This document shows positions 34,742 to 45,105 of a stretch of 64,000 nt of DNA, piece after piece; the stretch's first letter is position 1; every line of letters starts with the position of its first letter. The position numbers and the translations under genes are program-made. Source of the DNA: Deroplatys truncata (Eukaryota > Arthropoda > Insecta > Mantodea > Mantidae). Under the pieces are notes generated by a model. That model was not told the DNA's origin, made no database searches, and worked only from the letters and a program-made list of their open reading frames with translations. Where the stretch lies: assembly GCA_030765065.1 (NCBI GenBank), contig CM060979.1, forward strand, positions 110,348,350 through 110,412,349, in the 5' to 3' direction.

Positions 34742-35721
34742 TCTGATGTGTTACACTCACATGACTTTCTCTACTCTAGTACAAACTATTTTTACAAACG
34801 CTTATTCTCCATCTACTTCATGTTAATCGAGATAAATATTTGCAGACTCTATCTTATTGCTAATTTTCTTGTAGATGTAAGGGGAATATATATTTACAAG
34901 GGCAATATAGAAATACAGTAGCCTTTAAGCACATACATATCTCTTAATAGCTGGTTGCTAGGTGCAGCACCATTCCCTTTGCCACAGATTAATACTCTTT
35001 GCATATCAAAGACAAAAAAATGAATAACGAATTCCCTTTTAAGAAAATAAGTATTGAAAAATTTAAGAGAATAACAAGCAATATCTCGAAAATGGTTCAC
35101 TCAACAAAAAAAATGTATATGACATAAATTGTGTATTTTAACGCGATCTACATTTTTTGTGTAGTAAAAGGTTTTCTCTCTTATGGTTTACCGGTTATGC
35201 AAAAGTCGTTCACAATGAAGAACACTTTTGGACACATTCCCAGAAAATTCAAGATATACGTTTTATTTGTCATAAAAATATCTTAAACATATGATATTTT
35301 AATCAAAATCGTTAGAGCCGTTTTTGAGAAAATCAAAATTTTCGAAAAATCTTCCATGTAAAGGGTATCCTGGGGTGGGGGGATTTTCTTGAAAACCTTC
35401 GTGTCGCATCCCTGGAAGATACTGAACCTAAATACCAAGTTTGGTGTTTATCCGACTGTTCGTTTCTGAGTTATCTGTTCACAGACAGACAGACAGACAC
35501 ACAGACAGACAGACAGACACACAGACAGACAGACAGACAGACACACAGACAGACAGACACACAGACAGACAGACACACAAACACACACACACTGACATGT
35601 TTCCAAAAATTCTTTTTTTGGATTTAGGGGATCTCAAAACATGTATTTCCGGTGAAATCTCGGTATCGAATTTTTGAGTGGAATACAATACTTCTACTTA
35701 CTATACGTAGTAGAGAAAGTA
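34742..35721 (+). mobile_element. TCTGATG element, complete (980 bp), in an RT pseudogene
   Basis: Starts TCTGATGTGTTACACTCACA after GGCAAAAA and ends ACGTAGTAGAGAAAGTA. Close to the copy at 29319-30270 in the opposite orientation. Its microsatellite (35482-35592) is the longest and is mainly CAGA/CACACAGA rather than pure CA. The palindrome TACTATACGTAGTA is near the 3' end. Confidence 0.92.
35482..35592 (+). repeat. (CAGA)n(CA)n microsatellite inside the TCTGATG element
   Basis: Blocks of CAGACAGACAGA alternate with CACACAGA, then CA units. The position is equivalent to the GT tract at 29451-29524. Confidence 0.95.
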
Positions 35722-36228
35722 AAAATGAATAACGAATTTGAGAAAAGTGTAAGTATTGGAAAATTTAAGGGAATAACAAGTAATATCTCGAAAATGGTTC
35801 ACTCAACAAAAAAATGTATATAACATAAATTGTGTATTTCAACACGATCTACATTTTTTGTGTAGTAACATTTTATCTATCTATTGTGGTTTACCAGTTA
35901 TGCAAAAGTCGTTCACAATGAAGAATACTTTTGGAGACATTCCTAGAAAATTCGAGATATACATTTCATTTGTCATCAAAATGTCTCAAGCATATGATAT
36001 TTTAATCAAAATCGTTAGAGCCATTTTTGAGAAAATTAAAATTTTCGAAAAATGTTCCATGTAATGGGTAATCTAGGGTGGGGGGATTTTCTTGAAAACC
36101 TTCGTGTCATATCTCTGGAAGATACTAAACCTAAATACCAAGTTTGGTGCTTATCCGACTGTTCGCTTCTGAGTTATGCTGTTCCGACACACAGACACAC
36201 ACACGGACATGTTTCCAAAAATACTTTT
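35722..36228 (+). mobile_element. TCTGATG element, 5'-truncated, first half of a split copy
   Basis: Begins AAAATGAATAACGAATTTGAG, a point that is internal in the complete copies (35015-35035), directly after the 3' end of the previous copy. This gives a head-to-tail arrangement. It runs through the CA tract (36184-36205) to GTTTCCAAAAATAC and is then split by the copy at 36229-37122. The rest lies at 37123-37237. Confidence 0.88.
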
Positions 36229-37122
36229 TACTTTCTCTGCTACGTATAGTAAGTAGGGGAAGTATTGCATTCCACCCAAAAATTCGATACCGAGATTTCA
36301 CCGGAAATACATGTTTTGAGACCTCCTGAATCCAAAAAAAGCATTTTTGGAAACATGTCCGTGTGTGTGTCTGTGTGTGTGTGTGTGTGTCTGTGTGTGT
36401 GTGTCTGTGTGTCTGTGTGTGTGTGTCTGTGAACAGCATAACTCAAAAACGAACAGTCGGATAAGCACCAAACTTGGTATTTAGGTTCAGTATCTTCCAG
36501 AGATGCGACACGAAGGTTTTCAAGAAAATCCCCCCACCCCAGACTATCCTTTACATGGAAGATTTTTCGAAAATTTTAATTTTCTCAAAAATGGCTCTAA
36601 CGATTTCGATTAAAATATCATATGTTTAAGATAATGTCATGTGAAATGAAATGTATATCTCGAATTTTCTGGGAATGTCTCCAAAAGTATTCTTCACTGT
36701 GAACGACTTTTGCATAACTGTTAAACCATAAGAGATAGACAAAATGTTACTACACAAAAAATGTAGATCGCGTTAAAATACACAACTTATGTCATATACA
36801 TTTCTTTTGTAGAGTGAACCGTTTTCGAGATATTGCTTGTTATTTCCTTAAATTTTCCAATACTTATACTTTTTCTCAAATTCGTTATTCATTTTTTTTG
36901 TCCTGGACATGCAAAGAGAATGGAATGCGCCACATAGCAACCAGCGTTAAAATATTTGACTATCGCTTAAAAGCTACCATATTCCCCTTGCATCTACATG
37001 AATATTACCAATAAGATTGACATCTCGATATCTCGATTAACATGAAGCATATGGAGAATAAGCGTTTGTAAAATCAGATTGTACAAGAGTAGAGAAAGTC
37101 ATGTGAGTGTAACACATCAGAT
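36229..37122 (-). mobile_element. TCTGATG element, complete (894 bp), nested in another copy
   Basis: Reverse copy from AGAGAAAGTA (36229) to TCTGATGTG (37122). The interrupted element reads GTTTCCAAAAAT before and TTTTTTGGAGGGGATTCAGG after, so insertion was into its A/T run. The microsatellite on the plus strand is (GT)n with CTGT steps at 36361-36430. Confidence 0.92.
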
Positions 37123-37237
37123 TTTTTGGAGGGGATTCAGGAGGCCTCAACACATGTATTTCCGGTGAAATCTCGGTATTGAATTTTTGAGTGGAATGCA
37201 ATACTTCCCCTACTTACTATACGTAGTAGAGAAAGTA
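37123..37237 (+). mobile_element. TCTGATG element, second half of the split copy
   Basis: GGATTCAGGAGGCCTCAACA through GGTGAAATCTCGGTATTGAA to ACGTAGTAGAGAAAGTA. It completes the element that began at 35722. Confidence 0.9.
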
Positions 37238-38363
37238 AAAAGGAGGTGAAGAATTACTTTAAAGTTTGCATTGTTTTCCTGATACAAAGTGCTTATTTTA
37301 TAACTAAATATGCGCATAAATGAGCATTCCAAAATGTTTAGCTGTGATTGAAGTAATGATAAAGCGTATCTCAACGAACTTAAAATATGTAGCTTTTGCT
37401 CATTTTTCTCAGAAACTACTGACTGCGTTTTAACGAAATGTATACGCTTATTAAACGATCTTTACCAGGGACTGCTGATCTTCACTGAAATGTTTATCTT
37501 TATTCTGGAACAATGCATTATTATTATTATTATTATTATTGTTTTGTTTGCAAATACGTTTCTTTTACTTAACTAATGTGTCGTCACACAGAGCCTGAGT
37601 CATCGTGATTAAGGATCCACGCTTTCGGTATACCCAGTTTTAATACCTCTTCCAATTCCAGTAATTTTTGAGGAAACGGAACAAATGTTTTAAAATATGC
37701 ATATCTGAGAATAAATATGCATATATTTCGCTGTATGCATTAAGATAACTAATACCTATTTTACTTGGATGGGATAACCAAGTGTGTTGCATAGTCTGGG
37801 TCTTCTGCACCTTTTGAGACCAGCATGCATTATTTTTGCTTCCTTATTGCAGATCATTTGCAGAACATGAATTATTTATGACATTGTGATTCCTAAGTAA
37901 CAGGTTTTTCGGCAAAGGCACCACCCTGAAGTCAATTTCCTTTGCAATTGGGTTTTCTGAAAATTCTCTTTTATCTCGCCATTATAAAAACACGTATAAA
38001 CCCAGCATAAGTGAGAGCATGTCTTCACTTTGCAGGAAACCTCTCTTTCACAGACCGCAAAGCACAAGGTACTTTTGTGTACAAATGGAGAGACACATGG
38101 AGATTTTAGATTAGGCGTAACGAAAAGGTGAATTGCGAATGCACTTTGGCTATTATGTGGCTTTACTGGCCGACAGTTGGACTCGTTTGCACAGAGGTAT
38201 CATGTAGGTTGCATAAATCGCGATAATCAGTATAACAGAGTGCCTACATTATATTAAAGGAGGACTAAACTAAATTTTTAAAGAGTTATAACAATAATGT
38301 GCAAACAATTCCGTGCATATTGTTGAAAACCGCGTCGTTCCACTACGACCTCTCGTTTTCATT
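37238..38363. other. No recognisable feature
   Basis: About 1.1 kb, AT-rich, with a short ATT run at 37519-37541. Confidence 0.4.
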
Positions 38364-38366
38364 CTA

Positions 38367-39420
38367 CAGTGTGAGCCAAAAGACTCCGAAACGGCTGCGC
38401 GGTGTTTTTCCTGTCCGCGTCCTCGGCGCTCGTTGCCGTCTGCCGCTATCATAAAAAGGCACGGATGAAGCCATACAACATTTTTAAAATTACTTTTAAA
38501 GGCTATGCCTACCAACTTTACGAAAGGAGATGCTGAAACTGGCCACCGTCGTTGTCCATACATTTTTGGCACCTCTTTAGGAAACTATCCATCACTCGCC
38601 GTAGTTCACGCTGAGAAATTTCCTGACGGCTATTTTGTTTTAATTCTTCCAGGGTGTGTGGGTTTGTCTTGTACACGTTATGTTTTAAGTTAGCACGGAG
38701 GGTTATTTTATGAAGAATATTACAGGCTGCGCGGTGTTTTTCCCCTGGGCGTGTGGAAATATGATAAAATCATGATAACACACTGCTTTTATAAACGAAG
38801 TCACGCTGTTGTAGTTTTGCTCTGCAGTAAGAAGTGCAGTTTTGAGTTGGCGGTGATGTGATACAGTTCAGTTATTATGAGTTATTTATTATTTTGTCCT
38901 GTACTTAATCACAAAGTATATTATGGCTCGTTATATGTTTTTTACTGCACAGCGTGTATTTATTTATGATTCTTATGCGTTAACTCGGTCAGCTCGCCAA
39001 GTGAAAGTTGGATTTGCAGAAAGATTTCCAGGTGTAAAAGTTCCAGGCCGTACACAATCCATGAACTTTACAGAAGTTTCAGGCCACAATAAGTGTTCAG
39101 GCTAAGAAATCTAAAAGACGGCGTTCGATTCTTACCGAAGAAACATTAGACGACATCGGTCATCGTTTGAAAAATTCCCCCCAAAAATTCCATGATGGAT
39201 AGTTTCCTAAAGAAGTGCCAAAAATGTATGGACAACGACGGTGGCAAGTTTCAGCATTTCCTTTCATAAAGTTGGTAAGTAAAGCCTTTAAAAGTAGTTT
39301 TAAAAATGTTGTATGGTTTCATCCTTGCCTTTCCTCGATAGCAGCAGACGGGAACGAGCGCCGAGGACGAGGACAGGAAAAACACCGCGCAGGCGGTTCG
39401 GAGTCTTTTGGCTCACCGTG
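38367..39420 (+). mobile_element. Mariner-like element with about 225 bp TIRs, non-autonomous
   Basis: 1054 bases between TA dinucleotides (38365-38366 and 39421-39422). The left TIR (38367-38593) and right TIR (39194-39420) are inverted copies starting CAGTGTGAGCC / CACGGTGAGCC and then AAAAGACTCCGAA. An internal GGCTGCGCGGTGTTTTTCC at 38727 repeats part of the TIR. The interior holds only the N-terminal DNA-binding part of a transposase. Solo copies of the TIR lie at 6659-6861 and 18339-18558. Confidence 0.9.
38923..39180 (+). pseudogene. Mariner-like transposase, N-terminal helix-turn-helix remnant
   Basis: Reads MARYMFFTAQRVFIYDSYAL, then FAERFPGVKVPGRTQSM, and in shifted frames ILTEETLDDIGHRLKNSP. 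This is the paired helix-turn-helix region of DD41D/VISITOR-type mariner transposases (DUF4817-like). The whole catalytic domain is missing. It lies inside the long-TIR element, consistent with internal deletion of an autonomous parent. Confidence 0.75.
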
Positions 39421-39600
39421 TAGAAGCACGTTTATATTAGTGCTCAACTCGCGGTGGCGTCATAAGTCTAGGGTCACTCCACGCTACTCATTGTCACTTG
39501 CATCAGTTAGCCTTGCATTGCATTTAATAATTTCCTGTTGTTATTTTGTGATTGTAGCACAGTCTTTCTTCTCTAATGTTCTGTAAGGTGTAAGATCAAG

Positions 39601-39830
39601 AATGTCTGCGTGCAGTGATTATGGTTGTGCAAGTAATTCCGCAATAAACAGAAATATTGGTTATTAGCTCATTACTCATTCCCTGATAGAGATAAGAATC
39701 GACATGTGTACAACAAATGAGTTTCTGCTATGAAATGCAAAAAAACTTTTGTCAACCAAAAATTCTAGAGTACGTGGAATTCATTTCAAAGAAAGGGATT
39801 TTGGTTAGTCGGATATTACAAAAATAAGTA
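39601..39830 (+). pseudogene. THAP zinc-finger relic (P-element-type or THAP gene)
   Basis: MSACSDYGCASNSAINRN holds the first C-x4-C pair. In other frames FPDRDKNRHVYNK and VSAMKCKKTF follow, then SRVRGIHFKERDF, where the conserved Cys of the C-x2-H pair is changed to Arg. Stops and frameshifts are present. THAP domains occur in P-element transposases and in host proteins; no further domain was found downstream. Confidence 0.6.
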
Positions 39831-41753
39831 TAATGAGGAACGAGAAATTCAATAGCTCTAATCTGAAAGATAATGTAGTGTTTTAGAAATGTTTAGGTGG
39901 ACTAGAAGAAAGACTCCCCATAAAAGAAACTCAAATTTTCTTTAAAGAAAGTAAGTGCTACAGCTACTTGATGATTCAGTAAACAATTCTCAGCAAGAAA
40001 GCGAAGCTACCCTAGTTTCAGCGTCTTTACATGTGGGATTGAAGATTGATGCTGAAATACAATGCGAGTTGGGAACTGAAATTTTTAGGACTATAAACGG
40101 CGCTAATGTGTACCAAAGCTTTAACTGATAAGGAAGGCGATTCTTCAGCTGTAAATGATGAAGATTATAAACTTAATGAATATTTGGGGATATCCAGTGA
40201 AAATGAAGAAGGATATGTAGGTATGTGCAGAAAATATTTTGTGTTTGTACGTGTAAATGCTCTCCTTGCGCTATTCAGTGGTGTGCCTGTCACTGAAAGA
40301 AAATCTAACACACGTGGAGCAGTAATGCGAATTATAACTCATTGTGTGAATGGGCCGCTTATGGGTGGTACTCTGGAGGCGAAAATGGAAGTCTGAAAAG
40401 TAATGTGTGCATCGCTTCAGGCATATACATCTTTGCGGAATGACATTTAACTGTTTATTTGCATTCTCAAAAGCAATACAACTATTATTTTTTTCTGAAT
40501 CGCCTTTTTATGGACTTCTTAAAAATTGTTTTCTCCTCTGCACACAGAGGCTGGTTAAAAGAAAAAGAAAGTAATTTTGCAATTGCCATGAATGATTCAA
40601 ATGCATGTTTCTGTGGGGATGGACAGTAAGACTCCCCAAGGTTTCCAATAAATATGTGACATTCTATAATGAATTTTGGCAACAAATAAATGCTAGACTT
40701 CATAAGTATACAGGGAGAAACTGTAAGTGAGGATTTTGAGAAAGCTGCTTGCGAAAATATACTTACTGAATGTTGCAAGTGAAACCTGGCCATAAAATTG
40801 TTCCTGATAGACACACACACGGGCATTAGAGCTGTGATGAAAAGGAAATATCCGCATATACACCATGAATTTGAAGTAGGTATGGCATCTTGCTAAATCC
40901 CTTATGAAAATGCTCAATAAGGTTCCGATACTTCATGAATGGAAGCGTTCTATCCATAATCATCTGTGGTGAGCATCTACTACCTTGAAAATTGCAGCAT
41001 ACTTCTAAATTGACGTCAATTCTAAACCGCACCACTAATGTCCATAATTGGGTAGGCTTTGAGAAATTTCATTCATGTGCTCATGATATGTTGAGTGAAG
41101 AAAAAGCTAAAAACAAGCTGGCTATGTAAGAATTCCACAGGATACAATAACTCATGCGGTATCATAAAGAATACAACACTTTTAAATGGCATTACCATAT
41201 CATTTTCATCATACAGGAAGCCTTGAATTATCACAATGAGCACTTGAAGTATGTCCCAAAACGAACGCAGCTTTCATTTCTAGGCATGTAGGTGTGTCAG
41301 ATCAGTGATATCTGCTCTTGCTCATAATTTTCACCAACGGAAAAAGTAGTGGGCAGTTCCGTGGTATATTCTAAATCTGCGGAAGAATTGGTGTATAAAA
41401 AGAAGTATGAGAAAGAAAACTAAACTTTTGAGTGGAGACAAAACCTTGTAACACAAATAGTGAGTGAAGTAAATGAATAAGGTAGAATACGAATATGTCG
41501 TACCAGGAGTCACTGACCATAGCGACATACCTTGTAATATTGGCTCACTCCAGAAACTTAAAACAAATAAGCAGGAAATTGAAGGTTGGGAATACCTTTG
41601 TGATAAAATAGTGAAAATTAATAAAATATGTAAATAATAAGACGAGTTCAAAGAAGTGTAATCTTAAAGTATGAATATTCAAGGCACTACATTGACTACA
41701 CATTAATCTGCTCCGGCAGGAGTTATCTGCTTCGAGAATGCTGGCTAGCCGTA
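39831..41753. other. No confident feature
   Basis: May contain more of the THAP-bearing element (ORF 40106-40396, acidic, unknown). No P-element catalytic motif was recognised. Confidence 0.35.
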
Positions 41754-42533
41754 AAGGCTGGTTTACAACCGAGAACGATGAGCAGAATGAGAACACAAAC
41801 TTGAAATACATGTATTTAATGGAAGTGTTCACAGCTTTCCCGAGCCCTGGAACGGGAAGAAGATTTGGCCAAGGTTTAACGTTCTCGTTCCCGGGCACGG
41901 CATATTATATCCTCACTGTAGAGGTTATTTTACGTGGCCGTGACAGCAAACAACCGCTAGTGCTCTCTAGTTGCAATATGGAAACATGAAACTGGAAGAA
42001 ATTAGTAGTATATGTGCTTCCTAACCTCAAATCCTGACACCCGCAGATCCATTGAGTTCTGGATCTTCTAGTGAAAGGATCATCTGTAATTTGTTTGTAT
42101 GCAACTCAAAACTGGCTATTCCCTCAAAAACTATGGCAAAAGCTACAGAGAACAGTGAAAACCGGTAGAAATTAATAAAGAACAATAAACAACCAACAAT
42201 TTTAATGTACGCCATTAAATAAAGGAATGAAAGCTTAGTACGACTGGAGCAAACGGAAATGCAGTTAATGTACATTTAGATGATGTTTACTCTATGGAAT
42301 TTTGATGTCGATTAATCCTCATTATGTTGACTGAATTGGAAGCAGGTGAAAAATATAATTGGTCAGTTAAAAACAGATGAAATCCCAATGCGCAAAATCG
42401 ACTTTCCGCTTTGTGATCGATATGACATCAACATGCATTCCCGTTCTCGTTACCCGGCTGTTGGTAACCAAAATCTTGTATGCTGCATTACTTCCCGTTG
42501 GTTACCGTTCTTGGGCTGTTGTGAACCAGCCTT
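41754..42533. mobile_element. Possible MITE, about 780 bp
   Basis: Ends AAGGCTGGTTTACAAC (left) and AAGGCTGGTTCACAAC (right, reverse complement). Both terminal regions also contain an inner word GTTCTCGTTMCCCGG (41880 and 42447). No target duplication was found and no transposase is inside, so the class is open. Confidence 0.5.
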
Positions 42534-42872
42534 CAGGCAGCCACAGTGCGCTGCCGGTGTGCAAAATACCCTGCAGATCCTGAACGGCAAGTCGCACATT
42601 GGTCCGGTTGTTCATGCACAACTCAAGATCTTATAGAATATTAAATAAAATAGATATGTACATTTTTAGTTCAGGCCTCCTTTAACGTGGTTATTTAGGG
42701 AAGTTCTACTGATGTGTAAAGTGGAAATTCCAACCAGATCGAAAAAGATCCTACGATTAAGTGAAATAAAACCAAATATATTCACAATTTCGTAAAAGGG
42801 AGTACACTAATACTGCAGAGTAACAATTTGTCAATAGAGACTGTACTGCTACGAACTGCGGCTAGTACTAAA
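42534..42872. other. No recognisable feature
   Basis: AT-rich sequence between the possible MITE and the triplet repeat. Confidence 0.35.
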
Positions 42873-42967
<95 letters not shown>

Positions 42968-42968
42968 T

Positions 42969-43004
<36 letters not shown>
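42873..43004. repeat. (CTA)n microsatellite
   Basis: About 43 units with one ATT interruption. It has the same triplet as the large arrays from 45.1 kb but is much purer. Confidence 0.97.
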
Positions 43005-43674
43005 GTGGATGACGTAATTCAAGCTGATTAGTCACGCAAGATTTGTTCTTGATCCCTTTGCTTTTGCAGCTTTCAACGTTATGAAGGAAAACAGTTGGTG
43101 CTCCACGTTCGGCTGCGAATACTTGTTGATAAAATCAGTGTAGATTATTGATAATCTTTTCGATACCTTGGGTTGGTTGATGGCAAGAGTAGTGGGGTTA
43201 TGGAGTATTATATATATGCCTGTCAAAAAGAGTTTCGACCTCTAAGTCATGCGCTCTGTAATTTTCTCTCTCTATCCTGAGCGTGATGGGCCCAAGGGAG
43301 GTAAACAAAGTTCTGTCAAGTGGCATATGCGGTATTCCCGACTTTTTGACCTGGGCGCGTGATATAGGTAGTGTGCATGTGCCTTAACAGGGCAATAGCG
43401 GTTAGCTGAGAGCGAGATGTGCTGTGCCGATAGATGTGTTATGAAAGAGGAAAACAGAGTAGAATCTATTCATTCAAGTAATAAAGCAGAGCCCAGATAT
43501 AAACAAAGGTAAAAGCACTTTAAAAAGGATGAACTTCTCGCCAGTTCATACCTTGAATCTTGATGTCGCTGAAAAGGGAAAACCGTACAATAAATTCACA
43601 TTATATTTAAAAGAATGGATGTTAATCCTTTCCTTTTGGGGTTACTTATGTTTTCATTATGTATTAAGCATATG
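43005..43674. other. No recognisable feature
   Basis: No gene or repeat boundary found. Confidence 0.35.
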
Positions 43675-44163
43675 ATGATCCAACGGAGGGGATACCTCGC
43701 ATACTGACCTGCACAATTATATTGCGGCTACCCCCGTCCCCAGGAGGAACAATGAGGTGAAGGAGACACAGGGGGCCATAGGCCGTAGGCAGACAGGCCA
43801 CGGAGACGTGTAGAAGTCCCTAACGTTTTCAAGTCTCACTGCTGGAGCTGCCGATTGAGGGCGGTGAACCACCAACCAATCAAGCAGCACATTGGTGTCC
43901 AAAGTATTCTATTCAGAGTCCAATGGAGTACTCTTCCATTGAGCATGCATCCGCACCATCTCTCCGTTACCTGAAAAATCATAAGGAAACGAAATGAAAG
44001 GGAAATAATGGAAAGAAGTCGTAGTAGAGGAGAACTCACCCCAGCATTCGACTGCCAACCACGGTGAAACCACAAAAACCTCATGGGTCAGAGTGTGCTT
44101 TAACCGGGAATCTAACCCCCGAAGGCGAGACGCACACGTTACCGCGGAGCCACCCGCTCGGCG
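43675..44163 (-). mobile_element. SINE family beta, copy 3
   Basis: Reverse strand head at 44163: CGAGCGGGTGGCTCCGCGG, box B-like GGTTAGATTCCCGG, then CACACTCTGACCCATGAGG. The body and 3' end (GGGTAGCCGCAAT...CCCCTCCGTTGG at about 43735-43675) align along the whole length with 20220-20720. Confidence 0.82.
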
Positions 44164-44805
44164 TAGGTGTGTTTTCTTGTTCAGATTTAAAAACTTTGTC
44201 TTTCCATGATTCCTTTCAGAAACCTTACTAAAGAGAGATATAATTAATTTTCCTATGTTTCGGTTCCTTTGTACTTAATATTAATTTAAGATGTCAGTCA
44301 GTGAATGAAGCAGATGATCAAATAAGCCGGGGAACCAAAGAACTGCAACTTAGTTTTCTAAGTATAAGAAACAGATTTATTTTATGTCGAATCCTTCAAA
44401 TTTTTCCCTTAGTACTGTAATTTCTAAAAACCTGCGGATATTTCCATTAACGGATCAAACTTCTCTCGTATCAAATCTAGAAAATACGAGGAAAATTAAT
44501 GAGTAGGCAATGTATATCTCATTTCCTTAACCCCCTCACCTCCGGCAATACTCCAATGGTTGTAAATGCCCTATAGACTCTAAGTACATTTTAGAGGTGA
44601 AGGAATAATCAAATAAGAATAGTAGATAAAGTGTATGGGTATTCCACCTTACCTTTAGTCCCTTATTTATTTATGCAAAAGCACCAATTTTCGGATTAGA
44701 ACTTTAAAAAAAACGACCAAAAATAATTAATACTCAGGGGGCAAACGGGCACCCGGGTGGCATGTAGCTTAGGCAGACGTAACCGGCGCCTGGATTTGAC
44801 CATGT
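44164..44805. other. No recognisable feature
   Basis: AT-rich; a GC-rich patch at 44740-44795 is unexplained. Confidence 0.35.
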
Positions 44806-45058
44806 TTTTTTTTTTTCTTTCTTAAATTTTTTTAAATTTTGCTTTTTTCTTTTTTTTTTTTTAAAAAAAGTTCCCTTGTCGTTCCCAGATTATACTACTG
44901 TGTTTTTTTCTGTTTTATAGTGCTTATTTCCGCAACACACATACACACACACACAAACACACAAACACCCATGCCCGAGGCGGGACTCGAACCCGCGACC
45001 CTCAGCTTGGCGGAGCGCCGGAGCGACCACTCCAGCGACCACGGCTACGAGGGCCGGC
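44806..45058 (-). mobile_element. tRNA-derived SINE, family delta, copy 1
   Basis: Minus-strand head GCCGGCCCTCGTAGCCGTGG at 45058, box B GGTTCGAGTCCCGCC at about 44982, and GGGCATGGGTGTTTG leading into an internal GT run. Then TTGCGGAAATAAGC, CACAGTAGTATAATCTGGGA and an A-rich tail (44806-44865). The head lies next to the triplet array. This head has about 20 bases that copy 2 lacks. Confidence 0.82.
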
Positions 45059-45105
45059 ATGTTGGAATCTTACGGACCCCGTCCTTGTTAGCGCACATCT
45101 TCACT

